Shown piece after piece: positions 55,736 through 64,000 of a stretch of 64,000 nt of DNA. The number at the start of each line of letters is the position of its first letter. The first letter of the stretch is position 1. This stretch comes from a candidate division KSB1 bacterium (GTDB taxonomy: Bacteria; Zhuqueibacterota; Zhuqueibacteria; JANLFK01; Oleimicrobiaceae): the NCBI GenBank assembly GCA_024655945.1, contig JANLFK010000002.1, positions 178,610-242,609 on the forward strand, read 5' to 3'. The translations under genes were made by a program, and so were the position numbers. The notes below the pieces were generated by a model, which was not told the origin of the DNA, ran no database searches, and saw nothing but the letters and a program-made list of their open reading frames with translations.

Positions 55736-57044
55736 TCACACCTCGCTGGACAGGCAGAAGAACGGCCACGGTGGTACCTCGCCCCTCGCTGCTCTGCACG
55801 ATGATCTCCCCTTGGTGGAAGGATATGAGATTCTTAGCAATGGCCAGACCCAGACCGGCACCGCGCTCCTTGGTGGTGAAAAAGGGGGTGAAGAGGCGGT
55901 CCATCGTGGCCCTGGACATGCCCACACCGGTATCCGCGATGAGAATCTGGCACATCCAGGCCCGGCGCTGAGCGGGCAGGTCTTCCGTCAGCGAAATGCG
56001 CAGAGTGCCGCCCTGCGGCATCGCCTGAAGGGCATTGCTCACGATGTTGTCCAAGGCGCGCTCCAAGAGCAGCGGGTCGGCGTTGGTCATAACCGGACGT
56101 GCTGGTAAGTCGTCTTCGACCACAACGTCGCTCTGCGGCGGCAAACGCCTCCGGCACGAGGCCAGCAGCTCACGCAGGAAAGCGGTCAGGTCGAGAGGGC
56201 CAAGGGCGGGTTTGCCAGGGCGCACCAAGAGCAGGAGGTTGTTGACGATTTCGTCCAGGCGGTGCACGCCCTCTTGGATCTGCTGGGCCATGGCGTAGCG
56301 CACATCGTCGGTCGGTAAGTCTTCGCTGAGGAGCGCAGCGTAGCCGGCGATCCCTTGCAGGGGGTTGCGGATCTCGTGCGCGACCACGGCGGCCATCTCC
56401 GTTAAGGCGGAAAGCACGCTGACCCGGCGCCGCTCCTCCTCGAGCGCACGCACGGCAGTCAGGTCGGTGAACACCTCTATGGCACCCAACACATCCCCTT
56501 GCGGCGTGGTCAGGCGCGAAACGGCGAATTTCACCGGAAGGCGGCGCCCGGACTTGCTGAGAATCTCCTTGTCGCCCTCGCTGCTGCCTGCTGCCGACCT
56601 CAGCACCTGCAGGGGGGTGAAGGCCTCTGAGGTACAGGCGCAGAACACTTCCTCGTACTGCCTGCCCACCACCTCTTCTGCTCTGTAGCCGGTGAGTCGC
56701 TCCGCCGCCCTGTTGAACAAGGTGATCGTGCCAAGGCGGTCAACGACCACCAAGCAGTTGGACATGCTGTCTAGGATGTGGTTGAGGTAGGTCTTGAGGC
56801 GCTGCGTTTCGTTGAGGCTTTGCGCCAACTCCGCGTTGCGCTGCGCCAACTGCAAGTCGAGCTCGGCAATGCGTTGGCTCAACTCGCGGTGGGCACTGGT
56901 GATGGACGCCATAGCTTGGTTAAAGTCGGCGATGGCCGCCCCCAGCGTGATTGCTCCCTCTGCTGTCGCCACGTCCGAACTCACCCGCGCTGCCTCCCGT
57001 ATGCGTGCACCTTGCCGTGCCATGGCCTCAAGGGCGATCGCCAC
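55728..57044 (-). CDS. PAS-HisKA sensor kinase partnering the NtrC-family regulator (FlrB/AtoS-like)
   Basis: 438 aa from the GTG at 57044; an ATG at 57023 that avoids overlap with the upstream gene is equally plausible. No TM. The N-terminal helix and coiled coil (about 45-90) are followed by a PAS domain (90-200, LDSMSNCLVVVDRLGTITLF), HisKA with VVAHEIRNPLQGIAGYAALL (His223) and HATPase (ALDNIVSNALQAMP, DTGVGMSRATMDRLFTPFFT, GAGLGLAIAKNLISFHQGEI). A cytoplasmic PAS-HisKA of this size beside an NtrC-type regulator matches flagellar FlrB/FleS and also NtrB. With the adjacent regulator it forms a full two-component system. Confidence 0.9.
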   Translation of the reverse strand: MAIALEAMARQGARIREAARVSSDVATAEGAITLGAAIADFNQAMASITSAHRELSQRIAELDLQLAQRNAELAQSLNETQRLKTYLNHILDSMSNCLVVVDRLGTITLFNRAAERLTGYRAEEVVGRQYEEVFCACTSEAFTPLQVLRSAAGSSEGDKEILSKSGRRLPVKFAVSRLTTPQGDVLGAIEVFTDLTAVRALEEERRRVSVLSALTEMAAVVAHEIRNPLQGIAGYAALLSEDLPTDDVRYAMAQQIQEGVHRLDEIVNNLLLLVRPGKPALGPLDLTAFLRELLASCRRRLPPQSDVVVEDDLPARPVMTNADPLLLERALDNIVSNALQAMPQGGTLRISLTEDLPAQRRAWMCQILIADTGVGMSRATMDRLFTPFFTTKERGAGLGLAIAKNLISFHQGEIIVQSSEGRGTTVAVLLPVQRGVNG

Positions 57045-57321
57045 GGTTGTTTGCGCCGTTGGTGTAGTCCAAGACCACCTCGATGCTCCGCCCGCAGGCG
57101 CAGGTTATCTCGATGCGCTCCACCACGTTGTTCCGCGTGTAGGCCCTCACTTTCGGCTCGCCGCCTGCTGGCTGAGCCCGCTCGCCTATTTGCACTGGCT
57201 CGCGTTCCAGGCGCACCAGCGGGGCGCGAATGACCAGCTTGGGCCGTGCCAAAGGCCGCCCCTCGCGCCGCTGGCCGGCAAGAAAGCTCACAAGGTCGAC
57301 GAATCCTCGGGGATCTGCCAT
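57028..57321 (-). CDS. Unknown small protein with a Cys-x-Cys-Gly motif
   Basis: 97 aa from the ATG at 57321, which has ggcaggagagac upstream; a GTG at 57345 extends it by eight residues. No family recognised. It opens MADPRGFVDLVSFLAGQRR, has a basic/hydrophobic middle (RPKLVIRAPLVRLEREPVQI) and ends with RNNVVERIEITCACGRSIEV VLDYTNG. The beta-hairpin-like CACG followed by IEVVLDY looks like a small metal-ligand knuckle, but with only two Cys a site would need a dimer or partner. It is first in a three-gene unit with the sigma-54 kinase and regulator, so a role in that pathway is likely but unproven. Confidence 0.6.
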   Translation of the reverse strand: MADPRGFVDLVSFLAGQRREGRPLARPKLVIRAPLVRLEREPVQIGERAQPAGGEPKVRAYTRNNVVERIEITCACGRSIEVVLDYTNGANNRGDRP

Positions 57322-57345
57322 GTCTCTCCTGCCCTGTGCGTCCAC

Positions 57346-57849
57346 TTTCGCTCACCGTACCCTCATCGTGCGCAGCATGGCAAAAATGGCACCAACGCGC
57401 ACGGCCCGGCGAGCCGTTGGCACTGATTGCAGGGAGCTCCCTTGCCACGACGCTAACTTTTTAGATTGGCATGTACTTGACGGCACAACTCCTAGGCCCT
57501 TTCTCGGGCAGAAAGACAAGAGCGCCCTGCGCCCCGAACGCTCTTGCTCGCCTCTGTGGGTAAAACCGACCCAGCACAGGGTAGAAATTACCCTATCTAA
57601 CCTACGGCAACTTGCCTTTGGCGCGGAAAAGATAGGCTGATGGCGCGACAAGCGATGTCCTTGACCGCGACAGGCCCAGGGCGAGGCTCTGGCGACGAGG
57701 CGGCCTCAGTCGGGCTGTAGCCCTGCGCCGTGGCCCCTCTATGCCTGGCCGAAAACGGAAAGGCAAGCCAGGTTGAACCGGCTTGCCTCGATGAAAATGC
57801 GAGCTCCGGCTGAGCGGCTCGCGCCGAAGGTCCGCCGGGGGTGGCCCCC
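57346..57849. other. Intergenic region between pckA and the sigma-54 regulator unit
   Basis: 504 bases without a supported gene. It contains the pckA terminator (57751-57788), two short hairpins (TGGGT/ACCCA at 57557-57573; GGGTA/TACCC at 57579-57593) and, on the minus strand at 57477-57503, a loose match to a sigma-28 promoter (GAAA-N15-GCCGTCAA against TAAA-N15-GCCGATAA). That would start transcription about 145 bases before the 57321 gene. Nothing else recognisable. Confidence 0.4.
57751..57788 (-). terminator. Intrinsic terminator of the aspC-pckA unit
   Basis: On the minus strand a perfect 9-bp stem AGGCAAGCC/GGCTTGCCT (57761-57769 with 57780-57788) with a 10-base loop is followed by TTCCGTTTTC. 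It lies 61 bases after the pckA stop and is the clearest intrinsic terminator in the window. Confidence 0.75.
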
Positions 57850-59498
<1,649 letters not shown>

Positions 59499-59502
<4 letters not shown>

Positions 59503-60716
59503 GCCCAATCCCTCACCAATTTGCGGTCGCCGATGTAGAGCTCGTTGGGCGAATTGAGGTCCAACGCCCATTTCATGCGCTCGATCCCCTCCGTGATGTC
59601 CTTGATGGAACCACAGAAGCTCAGGCGCAAGTACCCCTCGAGCCCAAACTCCACTCCTGGCACGGTGAGCACAAGCACCTTGTCGATGAGGAAATTGGAC
59701 AGCTTGGTCGAGTCCTTGCTGTAGGCGCTAAAGTCGGCGAAGCAGTAGAAAGTACCGTCTGGCTTGGTTACCTTCACACCCTCGAAAGAGCGCAGGCGGT
59801 CGATCATGACGTTGCGATTGTTTTCCAAGGTCACGCGCAGGTTCTCGACGCAAGACTGCAGGCCGTTCAGCGCCCCCACGGCCGCAACTTGCAGCAGCAC
59901 CGAGGGGCCAGAGGTCTGGTGGCCTTGGATATTGGTCATTGCCTCGATGAGCTTCTTGTTGGCCACTGCCCAACCAATGCGGAAGCCGGTCATGGCGTAC
60001 TGCTTGGACACGCCGTTGACCACGATGAGCTTGGAATTCTCCGAGAGGTCCTTGGCGTATTTGTAGCAACTGATCGGCTTGCGCCCATCGAAGATGAGGC
60101 GGTGGTAGATGTCGTCCATGATGAGGTAGAGGTTGCGCCGTTCACAAAAGTCGACAATGCCGGCGATGAACTCCTCCGAGTACATGGCGCCGGTGGGATT
60201 GTTGGGGCTATTGATGATCACCGCTTTGGTGTAGGGTCCTACGCGCTCCTCGATGTCCTGCAGGCGCGGATAGAAGGTGCCGTCCTCCGGCAGCACCGGC
60301 ACCGGTATCCCCTGGCACAGGCGGACCATGTCCGGGTAGCTCACCCAATAAGGGGCTGGAAAGATGACCTCTTCCTGAGGGTTGAGTATGGCCTGCAAGG
60401 CAACCATGATCGCCTGCTTGGCGCCACCGGAGGCGATCACGTTCTCCGGGGCAACCAGCCGGCCGTAATGCTCCTCGGTGTAGCGGATGATGGCCTTCTT
60501 GAGAGCTGGGATGCCATCGGCAGGCGCGTACCGGACCTCCCCCGTGTTCAGGTGGGCAGCGGCCGCCACGATGGCATCAATCGGGGCCCTGCTCTTTGGC
60601 TCTCCGCCACCTAAGTGGATGACCGGCTCGCCCTTGTCTCGCAAGATGGCCGCCTTTTCGTTCAAAGCAAGTGTGGGCGATGCTTTGATCGTCTTGGCAA
60701 CTTGGCTGAGACTCAT
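59499..60716 (-). CDS. Class I pyridoxal-phosphate aminotransferase (aspartate aminotransferase-like)
   Basis: 405 aa from the ATG at 60716, with aggagtgtca upstream. The fold-type I motifs are clear: VRYAPADGIPALKKAIIRYT, SGGAKQAIMVALQAILNP, PAPYWVSYPDM, INSPNNPTGAMYSEEF, MDDIYHRLIFDG and the PLP-binding lysine in VNGVSKQYAMTGFRIGW (Lys238), plus the C-terminal RLSFCGSIKDI carboxylate-binding Arg. It matches the thermophile/Bacillus-type aspartate or prephenate aminotransferase group. Translational coupling to pckA argues for aspartate as substrate, feeding oxaloacetate directly into PEP formation. Substrate range cannot be proved from sequence. Confidence 0.9.
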
Positions 60717-60753
60717 TGACACTCCTGAATTGTTCCACCGCACAAATAGCAAA

Positions 60754-60800
60754 CGCGAGGCGAATGGAGGTGGCGTGCCGCCACCCGGGCTAACCTCGCG
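60754..60800 (-). terminator. Nested hairpin between the membrane-protein gene and the aminotransferase gene
   Basis: An outer stem CGCGAGG/CCTCGCG (60754-60760 with 60794-60800) encloses a perfect inner stem GGTGGCG/CGCCACC (60769-60785). On the transcribed strand it is followed by tttgctatttg. It lies 55 bases after the 60856 stop and about 40 bases before the aminotransferase ATG, so it may be a terminator or a leader attenuator. Confidence 0.5.
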
Positions 60801-60855
60801 GCGCGCAAATTGTACGAAAGTCCATGCTGAAAAGCAAACGCTTTTTGGGCTGTGC

Positions 60856-61680
60856 TCACCTGGAGCCCGCACCTGCCATAGCGGTGTAGTCCAGTTCTGA
60901 ACCGAGCAGGCTGTGCGGGATCAGGTAGACCGCCATCATCAGGACTGCCGCGGCTACCACCCACCCTCTCCGGCGCCGGCCACCCCCCGTGACCGACCAT
61001 GCCACCAACCACCCCAGCATTGCCACCAGGGTCTTGTTATCGGTAAGGTCGTGCCCGAAAGGAAACCCGGTCCAGAAAGCACCAAAGGCCAATTTCTGCA
61101 CGATGGGGCCCAAGACAAAACCGCCCGCCAAGAACAGGGCTATCGTCAAGAGGATGAAGGGGCGCGGTCTACCGCCTCTGCCCATGGCCTCCAGCGCCGC
61201 ACGATTGGAGAAAAACATGGCCAGGGTGATAAGCACAATGTGGGGCAAGAGCACGCCCATTGGCACATGGCCCTTGAAGCGCAGCACCAGAGGCTGTTTG
61301 GTGAGAGCAGTCTCTTGGCCGTTGCGGGCCAGCCTGACCACGTACATGACCTTGCCCGCTGGCGGCTGTTCAGGGAGCTCCGCCCGCAATTCCCCCTGCT
61401 CCCGGCGCATTGGCACTTCCGTCCAGTCATCGTGCGAGCGGTAGCGGCGGTAGGCAAGCGTGCCGGTCACCCGCGCATCGGCGGCGGCGATTCTGATGGG
61501 CGCATCGGATCCCACCGTCGCAGAACGTGGCAGGCGGAAAGGAATCACGGAGCCGGCCAGCTCCACTTTGCCGCGCACCGGATAGGTGGGACCGGTCCGC
61601 CTCTGGAAGGCAAGGAACGGCAGTGTTATCAACACGGCCAGCACCCAGCGCAGAACAGACAGCCAAGGCCTTGTCGCCAT
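60856..61680 (-). CDS. Unknown membrane protein
   Basis: 274 aa, no family recognised with confidence. N-terminal TM or signal anchor (about 9-25), a 110-residue extracytoplasmic beta-rich domain (YPVRGKVELAGSVIPFRLPR, RITGTLAYRRY-like, VMYVVRLARNGQETALTKQP), then four more TM helices at about 140-160, 172-193, 215-232 and 238-260. The motif GFPFGHDLTDNKTLVAMLGW lies before the TM at 215. Topology suggests a periplasmic domain followed by a small integral bundle. It starts 79 bases after the GT39-like gene with a ggaaaagagaaggc stretch upstream. Function unknown. Confidence 0.7.
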   Translation of the reverse strand: MATRPWLSVLRWVLAVLITLPFLAFQRRTGPTYPVRGKVELAGSVIPFRLPRSATVGSDAPIRIAAADARVTGTLAYRRYRSHDDWTEVPMRREQGELRAELPEQPPAGKVMYVVRLARNGQETALTKQPLVLRFKGHVPMGVLLPHIVLITLAMFFSNRAALEAMGRGGRPRPFILLTIALFLAGGFVLGPIVQKLAFGAFWTGFPFGHDLTDNKTLVAMLGWLVAWSVTGGGRRRRGWVVAAAVLMMAVYLIPHSLLGSELDYTAMAGAGSR

Positions 61681-61740
61681 CTCTTTAGCCTTCTCTTTTC
61701 CGACTTGCCACCCTGCGACGTTATCTGAGGGCCGCCGGCA

Positions 61741-61758
61741 CTGTGGCGACCCCCACAG
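61741..61758 (-). terminator. Short hairpin just after the GT39-like gene
   Basis: CTGTGG-6 bases-CCACAG inverted repeat immediately downstream of the stop at 61760. No T-run follows, so it is a weak candidate for a 3' end or stabilising element. Confidence 0.25.
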
Positions 61759-61759
61759 T

Positions 61760-63304
61760 TCACTTCATCTGGCCTAACAGGGGCCACAACTCCTGCAGGT
61801 TTCCATGGGGTTCGGCACACACGAGGATATGCACGGTTGCCTGCCGCGCAAACTTGGTAACCACCGAAGCCGCGGTCTCGACGATGTCGTAATGCAGCGC
61901 CATGGTTCCTGGCGACATGCCCACACCGATGAGGGTTTCGCCAGGCAGCGCGCCCGGGCCCCAGTGGAAATAGTCGGCGTCAGTGCTCACAGCTAAGGGT
62001 AGCCCATAGGCTTTCCCCATGACATTCACTGCTCCGGCCTGCCCACGGTCAGAGGTCAGCACCACCGTCCCGGCCCTGATGTCCGGCGGCAGACTGTGAT
62101 ACATGAGGCTGACGGTTGCGACCAGGCTCTCCCATCCCAGCATGTCCGCAAAGTCCTGAGGCAGCTCGTGCACCTGCCCGTCCTTCCAGGTGAGCGGGGC
62201 GGAGAGGCCGAGCTCGCGATGGAGGAACCCGGCGTAGGCGCTGGTGGCTTCCGCCGGCAAGATGGGAACGCTCAACGGCACACCCGCCAAGCCCACGACC
62301 AGCACGAAAACTACGCTCCCACGCCGCAACCAGGCACCTGCCCAGCCGCGCGCCTGCTCAACCATCACCGCCCCTGCTGAAACAAGCGGGAGGAACGCCG
62401 GCGCCACCAACTGCGGCCTCACTCCCAGGAGCAGACTCGCCATGGCAAACAGCCACCCCCAGGCCAGTAGCCGGGCCGAAGGTAGGGCACGGCTGAACAG
62501 CAGACGGTAGAATCCTAACAAGAGCAAAGGCGCGACTACCAGCATCGCCGCCATGTTCCGGCCAACTGCGCGGAGAACAGCAGACAGCCCCGGCTGCGGG
62601 AGGAACACAGCATCCCTCAATGCAACGAGTGCCCATCGGTGTCTTGCCAGCCAGGCGATGTGGGGGGAGGCTATCGCCAAGGCAAGCACGACCGCCCCCC
62701 AGGGCCAGATCTTCTTGAACAGGGCCCGCTCCGCAGTAGCAGTCAAGCCGAGAAGGGTCGCCAGGCCCACGATGACGGCACCATAGCACTTCATCAGGGA
62801 CAGGCCCCACAACAGGCCCCATGGCAACCACCAGCGTGGGTTGGGCCCCTGCACCACGCGCACGATGACCAGAAAGGCTATCGACCACCACATAAGGTCA
62901 AAGGCGGCCGGCGCTAAGAAGGCGCTGTTGCGCAGCGACACCGGCCAGAGCAGCACAGCGAGGGTCGCCAGCCCTTGGGCTAACCTGCCACCGCCCAGAC
63001 GCCTGGCCAGCAGGCCGGCCAGCCAGGCGGCCACCAGCCCTGCGACGATGGGTGCAACACGGTAGCCCACCAGCGAGCCCCCGAGGATGCTCCCGAACCG
63101 CGCGGCGATGCTGATGCCGGGCGGCTTGCCAAGGAAGCCCCATGCCAAATGTTTCCCCGCGTCGATGTGCAAGAGCTCCTCGCGGTGAAAGCCATACTTG
63201 CCCGCGGCCAGGAGGTTGACGGCTAAGCGCAAGGCAAGTAAGGCCCCGATGAAGACTGCCGTGCTGCGCCCGTTCTGCGCTGTGGTTCGTCGAGAACTCT
63301 CCAT
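61760..63304 (-). CDS. GT39/ArnT-like membrane glycosyltransferase
   Basis: 514 aa from the ATG at 63304 (cggagccgaa upstream). About ten TM helices with the dolichyl/undecaprenyl-phosphate-sugar glycosyltransferase N-terminal loop: the acidic FHREELLHIDAGKHLAWGFL, GKPPGISIAARF corresponds to the catalytic D/E-E...HLAWGY..HPP motif of the PMT_2 family. Further hydrophobic segments include VAPIVAGLVAAWLAGLLARR and MWWSIAFLVIVRVV. The C-terminal 120 residues form an extracytoplasmic domain (PPDIRAGTVVLTSDRGQAGA, VNVMGKAYGLPLAVSTDADY). It probably transfers a sugar from a polyprenyl carrier to a protein or lipid at the outer face of the inner membrane; the acceptor is unknown. Confidence 0.85.
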   Translation of the reverse strand: MESSRRTTAQNGRSTAVFIGALLALRLAVNLLAAGKYGFHREELLHIDAGKHLAWGFLGKPPGISIAARFGSILGGSLVGYRVAPIVAGLVAAWLAGLLARRLGGGRLAQGLATLAVLLWPVSLRNSAFLAPAAFDLMWWSIAFLVIVRVVQGPNPRWWLPWGLLWGLSLMKCYGAVIVGLATLLGLTATAERALFKKIWPWGAVVLALAIASPHIAWLARHRWALVALRDAVFLPQPGLSAVLRAVGRNMAAMLVVAPLLLLGFYRLLFSRALPSARLLAWGWLFAMASLLLGVRPQLVAPAFLPLVSAGAVMVEQARGWAGAWLRRGSVVFVLVVGLAGVPLSVPILPAEATSAYAGFLHRELGLSAPLTWKDGQVHELPQDFADMLGWESLVATVSLMYHSLPPDIRAGTVVLTSDRGQAGAVNVMGKAYGLPLAVSTDADYFHWGPGALPGETLIGVGMSPGTMALHYDIVETAASVVTKFARQATVHILVCAEPHGNLQELWPLLGQMK

Positions 63305-63345
63305 TTCGGCTCCGTGTCCTGTCGGCCGCTTCCCGGGGCTCTCGG

Positions 63346-64000
63346 TCAGGTGGCCGCGCCTTCCCACGCCTGGGAAAAATCGGCGATCAGGTCCTCCACG
63401 TCTTCGATGCCCACCGACACGCGAATCAGCCCGTCGCTGATGCCCAGGCGCTGCCGCTCCACCGCCGGCACCCCACGGTGCGAAGTGGTCACCGGCCGCG
63501 TGACCAGGGTCTCCACGCCGCCCAAGCTGGGTGCCACCACCGCGATGCGCAGCCTCTCTAAGAAGGATTCAGCGGCCTGCTCGCCCCCGGTCAGCTCGAA
63601 GCTCAGCACTCCTCCAAAGCCATCGAATAGCTCGGCGGCCCTGGCGTGCGACGGATGAGTTGCCAAACCGGGGTAGTACACGCGCCTCACCAGAGGGTGC
63701 CCAGCCAAGAAAGTGGCGATGCGCAGGGCCGATTGATTCTGACAGCGCACACGCAGCGCTAATGTCTTTAGCCCACGATAGAGCAGAAAACAGGCGTGGG
63801 GATCCAGGCAGGTGCCGAGGCGCTTCAGCCGGGTCGTCACTGCGTCCACCAGCTCCCTCTTGCCGACCACAGCCCCGGCGACCAGGTCCGAGTGCCCGTT
63901 CAGATATTTCGTGCAGGAATACAAGCTGAGGTCGAATCCAAAGTCCAGTGGCCGAAAGTTCACCGGCGTCGCAAAGGTGTTGTCAATGATGGCGACAAGC
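63346..64000 (-). CDS. Cystathionine gamma-synthase/lyase-family PLP enzyme (partial, N-terminus off the window)
   Basis: C-terminal 218 residues of a Cys/Met-metabolism PLP enzyme; the frame is open to the window edge, reading VAIIDNTFATPVNFRPLDFG then FDLSLYSCTKYLNGHSDLVA. The PLP lysine is in SCTKYLNGHSD. Further family motifs: GTCLDPHACFLLYRGLKTLA, VRRVYYPGLATHPSH, FGGVLSFELTGGEQAAESFL and SLGGVETLVTRP, with ISDGLIRVSVGIEDVEDLIA at the end. Cystathionine gamma-synthase, gamma-lyase and O-acetylhomoserine sulfhydrylase share these motifs; the SLGG(V/C)E(T/S)L pattern fits gamma-synthase/lyase better than sulfhydrylase, but the specificity is undecided. Confidence 0.9.
   Translation of the reverse strand, partial: LVAIIDNTFATPVNFRPLDFGFDLSLYSCTKYLNGHSDLVAGAVVGKRELVDAVTTRLKRLGTCLDPHACFLLYRGLKTLALRVRCQNQSALRIATFLAGHPLVRRVYYPGLATHPSHARAAELFDGFGGVLSFELTGGEQAAESFLERLRIAVVAPSLGGVETLVTRPVTTSHRGVPAVERQRLGISDGLIRVSVGIEDVEDLIADFSQAWEGAAT

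Noticed and set aside
57418..57433. Plus-strand TTGGCACTGATTGCAG resembling a sigma-54 promoter
   Set aside because: The GG-GC spacing is two bases too short for sigma-54, and no plus-strand gene follows.

Overview
The window is one 64-kb stretch of a high-GC bacterial genome in which every gene I can support lies on the minus strand, so transcription runs from high to low coordinates. Gene content suggests a flagellated Gram-negative-type heterotroph. It combines a Bacillus/spirochete-like flagellar gene order, a FlgD with a C-terminal Ig-like extension, a periplasmic Reg_prop/Y_Y_Y beta-propeller sensor kinase, an ATP-type PEP carboxykinase and sigma-54 regulation. That mixture fits FCB-related candidate phyla (KSB1 or Calditrichota-like), but this placement is inference and I cannot test it here. 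No rRNA, tRNA, CRISPR array, insertion sequence or integrase was recognised.

Region 1 (1-20924) is a flagellar operon, read flgB-flgC-(unknown)-fliE-fliF-fliG-fliH-fliI-fliJ-motE-fliK-flgD-(TIGR02530-type)-flgE-motA-motB-fliL-fliM-fliN/Y-fliO-fliP, with fliP cut by the window edge. Many junctions overlap by 1-17 bases. A perfect-looking sigma-54 promoter lies 48-60 bases upstream of flgB. Oddities are a 1634-residue FliK, a FliM without the N-terminal CheY-P docking motif, and a FliY-like N-domain in FliN without the CheC asparagine.

Region 2 (21559-53582) is a 32-kb signalling island. Six HisKA_2-type sensor kinases share an almost identical C-terminal catalytic block behind very different sensory arrays; the largest has a receiver, 13 PAS and 2 GAF domains in 2316 residues. 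Two classical HisKA kinases, five receivers without a DNA-binding output, a receiver-HDOD protein and a receiver with a decayed HD domain are interleaved. Counting by eye, the window holds about 32 PAS and 8 GAF domains. None of the receivers inside the island carries a DNA-binding domain, so output is probably by protein-protein signalling or phosphorelay.

Region 3 (54380-57321) is a small zinc-ligand-like unknown, a PAS-HisKA kinase and an NtrC-family sigma-54 activator with an intact GAFTGA loop. This pair is the obvious candidate for activating the sigma-54 promoter of the flagellar operon.

Region 4 (57850-64000) is metabolic: a translationally overlapping aspartate-aminotransferase-like gene and pckA (aspartate to oxaloacetate to PEP), an unknown membrane protein, a GT39-like membrane glycosyltransferase, and the end of a cystathionine gamma-synthase/lyase-family gene cut by the window edge.
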